From CAIPFQ01 sp035480615 (GTDB lineage Bacteria; Chlamydiota; Chlamydiia; Chlamydiales; SM23-39): a DNA stretch of 64,000 bases. Within the stretch, counting starts at the first letter, position 1; every line of letters begins with the position of its first letter. Under the pieces are notes generated by a model, which did no database searches, was not told the DNA's origin, and worked only from the letters and a program-made list of their open reading frames with translations. Location of the stretch: contig DATIHO010000048.1 of the NCBI GenBank assembly GCA_035480615.1, positions 35,347 through 99,346 of the forward strand. Direction: 5' to 3'. Below, piece by piece: positions 9,313-17,599 of the stretch. The position numbers and the translations under genes are program-made.

Positions 9313-9527
9313 TTATGAACAACTTCCACAATCTCTATAGATTTAATAGAGTCTAAAGAATTAGATATTCTTCTTCTGTCTTTGTGGAAATGTAGATAAC
9401 TCAAGCAGATTTGGGAGAGAAAAAGGGGGGGGAAACCTTGTTCATAACTTGTTGACAACTTGTTCAAAACCCCTCGGTTTTGAACAAAGTCAAACTTATC
9501 GACAGGTTTTGAACAAAGTTATGAACA
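9313..9527. other. Iteron and DnaA-box-like region (candidate replication origin)
   Basis: A gene-free stretch with five words close to the DnaA box TTATCCACA: TTATGAACA at 9313, TTATCTACA (minus) at 9391-9399, TTATGAACA (minus) at 9439-9447, TTATCGACA at 9496 and TTATGAACA at 9519. There are also two direct repeats GGTTTTGAACAAAGT (from 9476 and 9506), and a perfect 10-bp hairpin GTTCAAAACC/GGTTTTGAAC around 9462-9485. No poly-T follows, so it is not a terminator. Could instead be a regulator-binding region. Confidence 0.4.
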
Positions 9528-9533
9528 AAAAAG

Positions 9534-10013
9534 TTAGAGCTTGGCTAGCGCCCGATAGCCGAAATAAAACAGAGGACAGCCTGCAAGGCAATAGACAAAC
9601 CACCAGCTTGCATCCCATTTTAAAACAACAACTCCCTTATGCGAAAAAAGAAGAATCAAAAGACCGAGTAAAACAAGCTGCGCTCCCAAAGTAAAAAGAA
9701 CAGTTGGAATAAACACATTTTTAGATTCTTCCTCTAGAGGAGTTTCTTTCTGAGATGCTTCGCGGCTGGCCTCTGGCTGCCTTGGCGCTGGATGCGATGG
9801 ATAGAGGGATTGGGAAGTTTGAGCATCGACCATCCGATTTGGATTTGAATAGAGAGAAAAATGGCCCTGTTCCGATGTTTCTTTTCTTAAATCGGCTGCG
9901 CAAAACGGACATACAATGACCTCAAGGTCAATTTCCCCTTCGCAGTTGTGGCAAAGTTTTTGTCTTTTTTTGGGTTTTCTCGCAGTTTCTTCCATAGCAA
10001 TGATATTAGCCAT
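9534..10013 (-). CDS. Zinc-ribbon membrane protein (CT556-like)
   Basis: 159 residues from the chosen ATG at 10013 (MANIIAMEE). A C4 zinc ribbon lies near the N-terminus (LCHNCEGEIDLEVIVCPFCA), followed by a low-complexity Pro/Ser/Glu linker and two hydrophobic C-terminal helices (VFIPTVLFTLGAQLVLLGLL and a second ending GYRALAKL). Likely an inner-membrane protein with a cytosolic zinc ribbon; function unknown. From memory, C. trachomatis has a similar hypothetical gene just before lpdA-lipA. It is divergent from lpdA with only about 46 bases between starts, so the promoters overlap. No clear ribosome site decides the start. Confidence 0.65.
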   Translation of the reverse strand: MANIIAMEETARKPKKRQKLCHNCEGEIDLEVIVCPFCAADLRKETSEQGHFSLYSNPNRMVDAQTSQSLYPSHPAPRQPEASREASQKETPLEEESKNVFIPTVLFTLGAQLVLLGLLILLFSHKGVVVLKWDASWWFVYCLAGCPLFYFGYRALAKL

Positions 10014-10059
10014 TTTCTGTTTTTTCCGTCCCTTGTTAAAATGTTGAAAAGAGGATTTC

Positions 10060-11463
10060 ATGACAGAAAGAAAAAAATTTAATGTGGCTGTGATTGGTTC
10101 CGGACCCGGCGGCTATACAGCGGCGATCCGCGCGGCGCAATTGGGGAAATCGGTTGCGTTGATCGAAAAAGATTTATTGGGAGGCACTTGTTTGAATGTC
10201 GGATGTATCCCAAGCAAAGCGCTTCTTTCAAACGCTGCGGTTTTGCATCAGGTGAAAAGAGCTGCTGATTTTGGTATTTCAACCGGGCCCATTTCTTTTC
10301 AATACAGCAAAATGAAAGCGAGAAAAGACGCTGTCGTAGCCAAGATCCGCTCCGGACTTTTGGGGCTTTTGAAGTCCAATCAAATCACTATAGTTCATGG
10401 AAACGCCAAATTTGAATCTCCCCGGGAATTGAAAATAACGGGCCAGGACAATCTCTTGATTTCTGCAGAACAGATCATTATTGCAACAGGCTCCGTGCCT
10501 TTGGACACTCCGGCTTTTCGATGCGACCACAAACGAATTTTAAACTCCACCTCGATCCTGGAGATTGTCGAAGCGCCTAAAAGCCTTGCGATCATTGGGG
10601 GAGGGTATATCGGCTGTGAATTCGCATCGCTTTTTGCAGAACTTGGGACAAAAGTTACGATTATCGAAGCTCTTTCCGCCATCTTGGCCCCTCAGGGAGC
10701 GGAAGTGTCTCAATATATGACTAAAGTATTCACAAAAAAAGGAATGGAGATTCGGACAAACGCTAAAGTTTTAAAGGTAGAAGATCAAGGACAAAGCGTC
10801 CAGATCCTTTTGGAAGGAAACCAGACGGTTGAGGCGGAGCTTTGTTTAGTCTCGGTGGGCCGCAAAATTTATACCGAAGGGCTTCATTTGGAAAAAGCGG
10901 GTTTGAAACTGGCTGAAAGGGGTTTTTTGGAAATTAATGACAAAATGGAAACAGAGGTGAAAGGAATTTATGCGGTCGGAGATGTAACGGGTAAATGGAT
11001 GCTTGCCCATGTAGCTTCCCATCAAGGAATTGTAGCCGCGTCCAATGCCTCTGGTCATTTTGATAAAATGCATTATGACGCGGTCCCTGCGGTCATTTTT
11101 ACAACGCCTGAAATCGCAATGGTTGGAATGACACTGGAAGCTGCAACAAAAGCCGGGTTTAATGCTGTAGTGGGAACGTTTCCCTTGACAATTCTTGGAA
11201 AAGCGCAAGCGGCCCTGGATACTGAGGGATTTTCCCAGATCGTTTCAGATAAAAAAACCGGGCAAATTCTAGGGGCTGTCGTCATTGGGCATGAAGCTTC
11301 CAATCTGATTGCTGAAATGACCCTTGCCATTCAAAATGAATTGACGCTAGAGTCGGTAATAGGGACGATTCATGCCCACCCGACTCTTGCTGAAAGTTGG
11401 CTGGAAGCAGCCCTCATTGCGGCCGATCGCCCCATTCACTTTCCGCCAAAGCAAAAAAAATGA
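10060..11463 (+). CDS. lpdA: Dihydrolipoamide dehydrogenase (E3)
   Basis: Reoxidises dihydrolipoamide in 2-oxoacid dehydrogenase complexes, passing electrons to NAD+; 467 residues. FAD-binding GSGPGGYTAAIRAA, redox disulfide GGTCLNVGCIPSKALL, NAD-binding IIGGGYIGCEFASLFAELG, second FAD motif GIYAVGDVTG, and the C-terminal catalytic His-Glu segment HAHPTLAESW. AGAGGA precedes the ATG by 6 bases. Overlaps lipA by 4 bases (ATGA), so E3 and the lipoate-making enzyme are made together. Confidence 0.96.
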   Translation: MTERKKFNVAVIGSGPGGYTAAIRAAQLGKSVALIEKDLLGGTCLNVGCIPSKALLSNAAVLHQVKRAADFGISTGPISFQYSKMKARKDAVVAKIRSGLLGLLKSNQITIVHGNAKFESPRELKITGQDNLLISAEQIIIATGSVPLDTPAFRCDHKRILNSTSILEIVEAPKSLAIIGGGYIGCEFASLFAELGTKVTIIEALSAILAPQGAEVSQYMTKVFTKKGMEIRTNAKVLKVEDQGQSVQILLEGNQTVEAELCLVSVGRKIYTEGLHLEKAGLKLAERGFLEINDKMETEVKGIYAVGDVTGKWMLAHVASHQGIVAASNASGHFDKMHYDAVPAVIFTTPEIAMVGMTLEAATKAGFNAVVGTFPLTILGKAQAALDTEGFSQIVSDKKTGQILGAVVIGHEASNLIAEMTLAIQNELTLESVIGTIHAHPTLAESWLEAALIAADRPIHFPPKQKK

Positions 11464-12359
11464 ACAAATTAAATATTTTGCCTGAAAATCCCGAATCGCA
11501 AACAGCAGGCCGCTTCCCTTCCTGGTTGCATCGCAAGATCCCTAATGGAGGAGAGATTTTTCAAACAAATGCGATCTTGGAAAAATATAGGCTAAACACT
11601 GTATGCGAAGAGGCCAAATGTCCGAACCGGCTTGAATGTTTCACGAAAAAAACGGCTACTTTTCTTGCCTTGGGAAAACAGTGCACTCGGAATTGTGGAT
11701 TTTGCGCCATCGATTTTAGCAAAGCTCCAAAAGCTCCTGAGGCTGATGAACCGGAAAGGATTGCCTTATCGGTCAAAGAGCTTGGTCTCAAGCATGCTGT
11801 AATTACTATGGTCGCAAGGGACGATCTTCCCGATGCGGGCGCTTCCCATATTGCAAGAATTGTCCGCTCTGTTCGGAAGAACAATCCCAATACGACAATC
11901 GAGCTTTTAACATCGGATCTATCGGGCAATTTTGAAGCCCTCGATCTCATCCTTTCGGAAAAACCGGAGATTTTCAACCACAATATAGAAACGGTCCGCT
12001 CCTTGTCTCCTCGCGTTCGGCATAATGCACAATATGATAGGACTTTGGGCATCCTGGAAACAGCGAAAAAATCTAAAAAGACCATTTTCGTCAAATCGGG
12101 AATTATGGTAGGTCTTGGAGAAACGGAAAAAGAAGTGGAAGAAACCATTCAAGATTTACATCGAATTGGGGTAGATATCATTACGATCGGTCAATATTTA
12201 CAGGCAAGCCGGCATAAATTACGAGTGAAATCATTTGTTACTCCCGAACAATTTGAAAAATATTCGGAAATAGGTCGCTCGCTCGGAGTGCCGCACATGT
12301 ATTCAGGCCCTTTTGTCCGTTCATCTTACAATGCGCATCTTTTTGTGAGAGACCGTTAA
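11460..12359 (+). CDS. lipA: Lipoyl synthase (radical SAM)
   Basis: Inserts two sulfurs into octanoyl groups on E2 and GcvH proteins; 299 residues. The auxiliary cluster CEEAKCPNRLEC and the radical-SAM cluster CTRNCGFC are both complete. The start is the ATG overlapping the lpdA stop; the longer open frame from 11397 lies inside lpdA and is not used. The last codons and stop (GACCGTTAA) fall inside a 20-base palindrome shared with family D repeat ends. Confidence 0.95.
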   Translation: MNKLNILPENPESQTAGRFPSWLHRKIPNGGEIFQTNAILEKYRLNTVCEEAKCPNRLECFTKKTATFLALGKQCTRNCGFCAIDFSKAPKAPEADEPERIALSVKELGLKHAVITMVARDDLPDAGASHIARIVRSVRKNNPNTTIELLTSDLSGNFEALDLILSEKPEIFNHNIETVRSLSPRVRHNAQYDRTLGILETAKKSKKTIFVKSGIMVGLGETEKEVEETIQDLHRIGVDIITIGQYLQASRHKLRVKSFVTPEQFEKYSEIGRSLGVPHMYSGPFVRSSYNAHLFVRDR

Positions 12360-12368
12360 CAGTCTCTT
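12349..12368. repeat. 20-bp palindrome at the lipA stop, matching family D repeat ends
   Basis: AGAGACCGTTAACAGTCTCT is a near-perfect palindrome that contains the lipA stop codon. Its right half (CCGTTAACAGTCTCT) is identical over 15 bases to the end of the family D element at 46467-46640. It may be an excision footprint or a solo end. Confidence 0.55.
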
Positions 12369-12414
12369 GGAGTCCTCTTGATGAAAAATACCCCCCTTCC
12401 TATGGTGCAATTAG

Positions 12415-13710
12415 ATGCCCAAAAAAAAATCGATACAAGTTGCTACGATTATTCTTGCGGGAGGAAAAGGGACTCGTCTTCATCCTCTTACGCTCCACCA
12501 TGCAAAACCTGCTGTTTCCTATGGCGGCCGCTATCGGCTGATTGACATCCCCATTTCAAATTCTATCAATTCTGATTTTCGACAAATTTTTGTAATCGCG
12601 CAATATCTTTCCGGGGAACTACAGAATTACATCAACAAAACCTATCATTTTGATAATTGCAATCCAGGATCAATTGATATTTTAACTCCTCAAGGGACAA
12701 AGCATGGAAAAAAAACGACTTTTTCCGGAACGGCTGATGCCGTTCGGAAAAATCTTCCAACGATTCTTAAATCGAGCGCTGAGTATTTTCTCATTTTATC
12801 CGGAGACCAATTATACAATATCAATTTTCAAAGTATGGTCGCTTTTGCACGAGAAAAAAAAGCAGATCTCACAATTGCTTCCATTCCTGTGCATGAAAAA
12901 GAGGCGGAGCGGATGGGCCTTCTTAAAATCAATGGAGAGGCCCGGATCATCGATTTTGTTGAAAAACCGAAAGATCCCTCTCGATTGAAGCAGTTTCGAT
13001 TAGGTGCGGAATTTTTTGAAAATTGGAACATCTCTCCTCGCAATGAGGCCTACTATTTAGGATCCATGGGAATTTATGTCTTCACACGAAGCGCGCTCAT
13101 CGATCTTCTCCATCAAGACAAACGGCACGACTTCGGTTATCATCTCATCGATACGGCAGTCAAAAACGGGAAAACATCGGCCTTCATTTATCATGGATAT
13201 TGGGAAGATATTGGAACGGTCGCTTCTTATTATGAAGCAAATCTCATGTTAACCCATGCAACAAATCGGGGACTCGATACATATGATGAACAGCATCCAA
13301 TTTATACGTGCCCTACATTTCTTCCTGGACCTAAAATCAAATCGACCGTCATCAAAGATTCTATTCTTTGCGAAGGCAGTATCATCGAAGCGAAAGAAAT
13401 CACAAATTGCGTCATCGGTTTGAGATCGCACGTAAAAAAAGGGACGATTTTGCGCAATACAGTAATGATGGGGAACCATTATGATTTTCCAACGCATCGT
13501 GAAAATCAATCGCTCGATGACTTTGCAATCGGGGAAAATTGTCTCATTGAAAAAGCGATCATTGATGAAAATGTTTGTATCGGCAATCGGGTCCATCTCG
13601 TCAATAAAGAAAAACGGGAGCGGTTTGATAGCAAGCAAGGTGTTTTTATCCGGGATGGGATCATTATTGTAACGGCCGGGACGCGCCTTCCAAACGGCTT
13701 CAAATTGTAA
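12415..13710 (+). CDS. glgC: Glucose-1-phosphate adenylyltransferase
   Basis: Makes ADP-glucose, the donor for glycogen synthesis; 431 residues. N-terminal nucleotidyltransferase signature TIILAGGKGTRLHPLTLHHA, then KPAVSYGGRYRLIDIPISN, the substrate loop ILSGDQLYN and IDFVEKPKDP, and a C-terminal beta-helix domain (STVIKDSILCEGSIIEAKEI). No strong ribosome site lies before the ATG. From memory, neighbours the phosphoesterase gene as in C. trachomatis (CT488-CT489). Convergent with the next gene, overlapping 11 bases. Confidence 0.95.
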   Translation: MPKKKSIQVATIILAGGKGTRLHPLTLHHAKPAVSYGGRYRLIDIPISNSINSDFRQIFVIAQYLSGELQNYINKTYHFDNCNPGSIDILTPQGTKHGKKTTFSGTADAVRKNLPTILKSSAEYFLILSGDQLYNINFQSMVAFAREKKADLTIASIPVHEKEAERMGLLKINGEARIIDFVEKPKDPSRLKQFRLGAEFFENWNISPRNEAYYLGSMGIYVFTRSALIDLLHQDKRHDFGYHLIDTAVKNGKTSAFIYHGYWEDIGTVASYYEANLMLTHATNRGLDTYDEQHPIYTCPTFLPGPKIKSTVIKDSILCEGSIIEAKEITNCVIGLRSHVKKGTILRNTVMMGNHYDFPTHRENQSLDDFAIGENCLIEKAIIDENVCIGNRVHLVNKEKRERFDSKQGVFIRDGIIIVTAGTRLPNGFKL

Positions 13711-14167
13711 CCTGTTTCACTGCAATCCGATATGTATAAATTTTAGGTTTCTTGGAAAGCTCGGGCTTGAATTGGATTTTTACGTAAACCATTCGGTAAT
13801 GCTCTTCTTCCATTCCCTGTTTTTCCCCTTTTCCAAATAAAGTATAAGAACGATCGATTTTTTTTGGTGTTCGTCCTGGCAGTTGGATGGTGATTGGATT
13901 TAAAGAGAAAGGCCCTGTGGTGAGATGATGTTTTGGGATTTTTTCGAAGGGAATTGCATTTTTTAACATCAGTTCCTCGATCTCGGAAAACGTCCAGTCA
14001 GCCAGCCGGTCTCTTTCAATCTCTTCGAGAAGAACGATTTCAGATTGGTAAGCGCGAATGGGTTGTAAAATCAGGGGAATGGCGCAAAGAATCACCAAAG
14101 AAAGAGCCAGTAACACTTCAAGTAGAAGAAATGGCCTCAAAGACTGCCCGCGACAACAATCTCTCAC
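13700..14167 (-). CDS. Pseudopilin-like protein (type II secretion, GspI-type candidate)
   Basis: About 155 residues from a GTG at 14167 that overlaps the stop of the phosphoesterase gene (GTGA). A pseudopilin N-terminus is visible near residue 9: LRPFLLLEVLLALSLVILCA, with the conserved Glu five residues into the hydrophobic helix. The usual Gly before the cleavage site is absent. The rest is soluble and beta-rich (RMVYVKIQFKPELSKKPKIY). Assignment as a minor pseudopilin rests on the N-terminus only. Its likely partners lie at 15.7-17.2 kb and 50.8-58 kb. Confidence 0.55.
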   Translation of the reverse strand: MRDCCRGQSLRPFLLLEVLLALSLVILCAIPLILQPIRAYQSEIVLLEEIERDRLADWTFSEIEELMLKNAIPFEKIPKHHLTTGPFSLNPITIQLPGRTPKKIDRSYTLFGKGEKQGMEEEHYRMVYVKIQFKPELSKKPKIYTYRIAVKQVTI

Positions 14168-14919
14168 AACACTGCAATAGGTTGATGGCGAATATAATCG
14201 GTAGATGCTAAAAAATAGCTCACTCCGCGGCTTACTCCAAACAGCGAGCAATTCGATTTCACATTATGAAGATGTCCAAAAACGCAAATCTGAATCTGGT
14301 TTTGTTCCAAGATCTGAGACGCTCGCGAAGGCTGCAGATCCGCTCCAATCGGAGGATAGTGGGTCATGGCGATCCGGATCTTCGCATTGGGATTCATTTG
14401 TTTTAGGCTCATCTTAAGCCGTTCCAATTCGCGAGCAAAGATTTTTTGTGAAAATTCTTCCTGGATCACTTCCTCCCTATTCCCTGAAGACTTTTTACGA
14501 GGATTTTCTTGAAATTCAATAAATTGATCAAACCGATATTCAGGAGTGTCCCATAGCCTTGCTCCCCCAATTGCTGCGTCGCGCCAATGAAACGCATTGT
14601 TTTGGATCAAATGGATAGAAGGGGGAAGGATTGCAGAAACTTGTTTTAAAGATCCCCACCAGTAATCATGATTGCCTTTGATCATCACTTTCGTTCCCGG
14701 TAAATGATGGATCCAGGCAAGATCAACAGCCGCTTCCTCAAGACGCATCGCCCAAGAGATATCGCCCGGAATTAAGACGAGATCCTCGGGATGAACGAGA
14801 GCCTTCCAGTGGGTCGCGATTTTTTCTGCATGGTTCTCCCATGCAGAACCGAAAATGTCCATTTTCTTTTCCGGGACTCCAAAACTCAAGTGTAAATCGC
14901 CAATCGTCCAAATATGCAT
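14164..14919 (-). CDS. Metallophosphoesterase (CT488-like)
   Basis: Calcineurin-like phosphoesterase of 251 residues. All metal-binding motifs are present in order: TIGDLHLSFG, LIPGDISWAM, MIKGNHDYWWG, MTHYPPIGAD and VFGHLHNVKSN. Binds two metals; the substrate is unknown. Cytosolic, no signal peptide. Coupled to the downstream pseudopilin-like gene by a 4-base overlap. Confidence 0.85.
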   Translation of the reverse strand: MHIWTIGDLHLSFGVPEKKMDIFGSAWENHAEKIATHWKALVHPEDLVLIPGDISWAMRLEEAAVDLAWIHHLPGTKVMIKGNHDYWWGSLKQVSAILPPSIHLIQNNAFHWRDAAIGGARLWDTPEYRFDQFIEFQENPRKKSSGNREEVIQEEFSQKIFARELERLKMSLKQMNPNAKIRIAMTHYPPIGADLQPSRASQILEQNQIQICVFGHLHNVKSNCSLFGVSRGVSYFLASTDYIRHQPIAVL

Positions 14920-14966
14920 GCCGATTTTGCATCATTTTGGATATCAGGTTACGCAAGAGGCCTATT

Positions 14967-15626
14967 TTATGGAAGATAATGATACACTCCAGTCTCTTCA
15001 TTAAGTTTACAATATCCACGTTCTGCCAAATTTTCGATTCGCGAATTTACATAGTCTTGCGTAAGAGGGCTGGGATGAATTCTAGTAGCATAAGATTTGC
15101 ATTTTTGATGAATTTCTTCTTTTGTAAGAGGTTTTGTTGTCAAATGATTACCCGAGGTCAGTAAAGCTACAATCCAGCCATCAACCTCAGAGTCCGTAAG
15201 TTCTATATGAGGAAGCCTCATATTTTGAAGGTAATGTTCACCATCAACATTTATTGCAATTTTATCATTATGAATACAATACCACCTTCCACTATATCTA
15301 CAAAACATAGTTAGTCGATTCGTTAATTGAGTTTCTAGTAATGGAAAATATCTTTTTACGACTGAAATCACAGAGCTAACTGTATTATGATTTGGCAACA
15401 ACCGTAAAATGGATGAGTTTTTCTGATCATATCGGATATCACCAAATCGAATTCGCAAATCCCCCAATTCGGCCCTACAATGAGCACATTTGTTCAACAT
15501 TTGATCACAGATGGCACAGACTTTTTGAAAACAACAGGACGAATAAACAATTGATGAAGAAGGAAGGTTCTCCCGAAAGCAAACAGGGCACTCAGATCGA
15601 CCTATTTTTTGAGCATCACTTGACAT
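14967..15626 (-). CDS. RING-finger protein with a cullin/APC2-like winged-helix C-terminus
   Basis: 219-residue protein with a strong start (AGGAGG 6 bases before ATG). Residues 13-50 carry eight Cys in a RING-type order: C13-x2-C16, C31-C32, C37-x2-C40, C47-x2-C50, resembling the CC-x4-C-x2-C variety of RING domains. Residues about 150-219 resemble the cullin WHB/neddylation domain: GWIVALLT, then LTKEEIHQK, then VNSRIENLAERGY and GVYHYLP. In cullins this block reads roughly IVRIMK ... IKxRIExLIExEYL ... YxYLA. The Lys that is neddylated in cullins is a Thr here, and the sequence looks closest to APC2. The middle (60-145) is not recognised. Likely a eukaryotic-type ubiquitin-ligase mimic delivered to the host (inference). 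It sits alone between unrelated genes. Confidence 0.6.
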   Translation of the reverse strand: MSSDAQKIGRSECPVCFRENLPSSSIVYSSCCFQKVCAICDQMLNKCAHCRAELGDLRIRFGDIRYDQKNSSILRLLPNHNTVSSVISVVKRYFPLLETQLTNRLTMFCRYSGRWYCIHNDKIAINVDGEHYLQNMRLPHIELTDSEVDGWIVALLTSGNHLTTKPLTKEEIHQKCKSYATRIHPSPLTQDYVNSRIENLAERGYCKLNEETGVYHYLP

Positions 15627-15696
15627 GTATCCTCCTCACATCCTTGTGAAGATGGATAATAGTAGTTGAAAACTATATAATATCATAGGAATATGC

Positions 15697-16374
15697 ATGG
15701 ATGAAAAACACGTATTTTGGGTTCTTTTGAGCCAATGTGCGATAAAAAAAGCTGCGAAACGCACTGTGTTTTTATTGGAAATCCTGATCGGGCTTTTCCT
15801 GATATCCATTCTCGTTTCCTGTCTTTTTACCTCTATGGCCAAAAGCGCTTTTTTTGAAAAAAAAATCGAATTTACAAGAAATGCGATCTTGGAGCGCCAG
15901 CACCTGCAAACGTATCTCCAGGATCTTTTTTTATCCCAATATTCGATGTACACCAAAAAACTTGGAAATGAGAAAAACAAGAGTCTGATTGCTGTTTTTG
16001 ATCATGGCATCGATCCGGATCCGGCGTTTAGCGGCTCGGTGCTCGCAAGACTTTATGTGGATGATGAGAGGAATCTGGCTCTTGCTATTTGGCCGATGGA
16101 AAAAAAAGAAAAAACACGCCTTTGGCGCAAAATCAATCTCCTACCTCAAGTAGAAACGTTTCAGATTCTATTTCTGGGAAGCAAAACACGAGACTCTGCT
16201 TTTCCTGTAAACGAAGAACTTGCCTGGAATAATGATTGGCCGAAAGAACGTCAAGAATCCCCCTTGATGATCCGTCTTTTGATCAAGCAAAAAGAGGGCT
16301 CTATTTCTTACGCGTTTTTCACTTCCGCTGTTTCGCTTGTCTCCTACCAGCAGAAAGGAACAGTAAGTCAATGA
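15697..16374 (+). CDS. Pseudopilin-like protein (GspJ-type candidate)
   Basis: 225 residues. A hydrophobic pseudopilin-type segment near residues 22-42 (RTVFLLEILIGLFLISILVS) has the conserved Glu, again without the -1 Gly. The soluble part is mixed alpha/beta and ends with SYAFFTSAVSLVSYQ. AGGA lies 7 bases before ATG. Overlaps the next gene by 4 bases (ATGA), forming a two-gene operon. By position and size a minor pseudopilin of type II secretion is most likely. Confidence 0.55.
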   Translation: MDEKHVFWVLLSQCAIKKAAKRTVFLLEILIGLFLISILVSCLFTSMAKSAFFEKKIEFTRNAILERQHLQTYLQDLFLSQYSMYTKKLGNEKNKSLIAVFDHGIDPDPAFSGSVLARLYVDDERNLALAIWPMEKKEKTRLWRKINLLPQVETFQILFLGSKTRDSAFPVNEELAWNNDWPKERQESPLMIRLLIKQKEGSISYAFFTSAVSLVSYQQKGTVSQ

Positions 16375-17237
16375 ATATCATTGGATTCGTGCTTTGTATT
16401 TTGTGTATTCTTTCTTTTAGCGCTATCGCCTCATTCCAAAAACAGATGGATTCCTATAGACTGAGAAGAAGCTATCTCGGCCACTTTGCCGCCAACCGTC
16501 AAATTTTCGATCAGATAATCAGTGAATTTTATGCATCTTTCAAACAAAAATCTGGCCATAAAGAACACGCAACTAACGATTTTAAGCCAAAAACGGAAAA
16601 TCCACCACCACCACCTCCTCCTATTAACGGTTCTTGCGCACGGCTCAATCTCTTCCCTCTAATTCATCGAAATATTGAAGATGTGCGGAGCCATTATGAA
16701 ACCGCTGCCCATATTCTCAAGATATTATATGGAGACACTCTTTTTGATAATAAGGCACAATCCGAATACAAATTTTTGGATGCTCTGTTAAAGGAGATTC
16801 GCAATAAAATGGTTAAAGATGAGTTTACGGCTCTTGAAAAAATATCTTTTAAAGATGGGAACGTCCAAAAGATGTATTATAAAATGCTTAAGGGCACCAA
16901 GATAAATGGATATCTTTCTCTTCTCGATTACTTCAAATTTGAGCCCGTTTCTTCAAAAATCTGCCTTTTTCATGCCCATCCCACCCTTCTTTCTATTTTA
17001 TTTACTCCCAAAGGGGCAGATAAACTGTATGCTGCATTGCATGCTTCGCAAGCGCCGGCGGTTACTCAGGAAAGCATTGAGCGGATCTGTCAAGAAGTGC
17101 ATGCTCCTTGCCCCCCTGCGTTCGATCTTTTTGAAATCAAACGGAAAAATCACGAAAAACCCTCAAAGGGTACCTTTATTGGGGAAGATTCCGAATACCG
17201 AATCTTTCTAAGAAAAGAAGTTATATACCCAAAATGA
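16371..17237 (+). CDS. Single-pass membrane protein, possible GspK-like component
   Basis: 288 residues from the ATG overlapping the preceding stop; the open frame further upstream is a shadow. The N-terminal helix (NIIGFVLCILCILSFSAIAS) resembles a pseudopilin or signal anchor but has no classical processing site. Residues 78-84 are seven consecutive prolines. The C-terminal domain is soluble (DVRSHYETAAHILKILYG, KICLFHAHPTLLSILFT). Its last residues IYPK and its TGA stop are encoded by the end of a family I repeat. Function unknown; coupling to the GspJ-like gene suggests secretion. Confidence 0.5.
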   Translation: MNIIGFVLCILCILSFSAIASFQKQMDSYRLRRSYLGHFAANRQIFDQIISEFYASFKQKSGHKEHATNDFKPKTENPPPPPPPINGSCARLNLFPLIHRNIEDVRSHYETAAHILKILYGDTLFDNKAQSEYKFLDALLKEIRNKMVKDEFTALEKISFKDGNVQKMYYKMLKGTKINGYLSLLDYFKFEPVSSKICLFHAHPTLLSILFTPKGADKLYAALHASQAPAVTQESIERICQEVHAPCPPAFDLFEIKRKNHEKPSKGTFIGEDSEYRIFLRKEVIYPK

Positions 17238-17240
17238 TTC
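17224..17240 (+). repeat. Family I repeat end, left member of an inverted pair
   Basis: TATACCCAAAATGATTC. The first 15 bases are the exact inverted complement of 18066-18080, and the pair encloses the PIN toxin module. Supplies the stop codon of the gene ending at 17237. Confidence 0.8.
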
Positions 17241-17307
17241 TTGGATTGGATTTAGGCTGACTGTTCTTGTTTTTGAGTGTACTTTGGTGTGGATTTTTGC
17301 TATGATG

Positions 17308-17331
17308 GGCCCTCTGATGGCACAGAGGGCC
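17308..17331 (+). promoter_or_regulatory. Hairpin upstream of the PIN module
   Basis: Perfect 9-bp stem GGCCCTCTG / CAGAGGGCC with a 6-base loop, followed directly by AGGAGG but not by a T-run or a start codon. May be an attenuator or leader structure in the toxin-antitoxin transcript. Confidence 0.35.
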
Positions 17332-17380
17332 AGGAGGATCGAAGCGATCTGGATAATAACCGTAAGAAAGTGAGCATGCT

Positions 17381-17590
17381 ATGGCTGTTCGAGATAAGAA
17401 TAAGGTGGTTCGGTCAAAGAAGAACACTACCCGTAAACGCAGGGTGAAGAAGAAATTGGCGGTTCGCCCAGTTCCTAAAAAATCCGTTATGTCCAAGATA
17501 TCCATTTTAGAGAAGTCGGGATTAATAGGATGTCTGACAGGAACGGGTGTTACGAGCAAAAATTACAAAGACCTTTTGCTTAAGGCATAG
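17381..17590 (+). CDS. Small basic protein, probable antitoxin partner of the PIN protein
   Basis: 69 residues. The first ~35 are extremely basic (KKNTTRKRRVKKKLAVR), consistent with nucleic-acid binding; the tail contains SKISILEKSGLIGCLTGT. It ends 9 bases before the PIN gene, as antitoxin genes usually do. The family is not recognised; the role is inferred from position and size. Confidence 0.5.
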   Translation: MAVRDKNKVVRSKKNTTRKRRVKKKLAVRPVPKKSVMSKISILEKSGLIGCLTGTGVTSKNYKDLLLKA

Positions 17591-17599
17591 TGCTATCTC

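Noticed and set aside
9462..9486. Hairpin as a terminator for the zinc-ribbon gene
   Set aside because: The 10-bp stem has no T-run on either strand; repeated iterons argue for a binding region instead.
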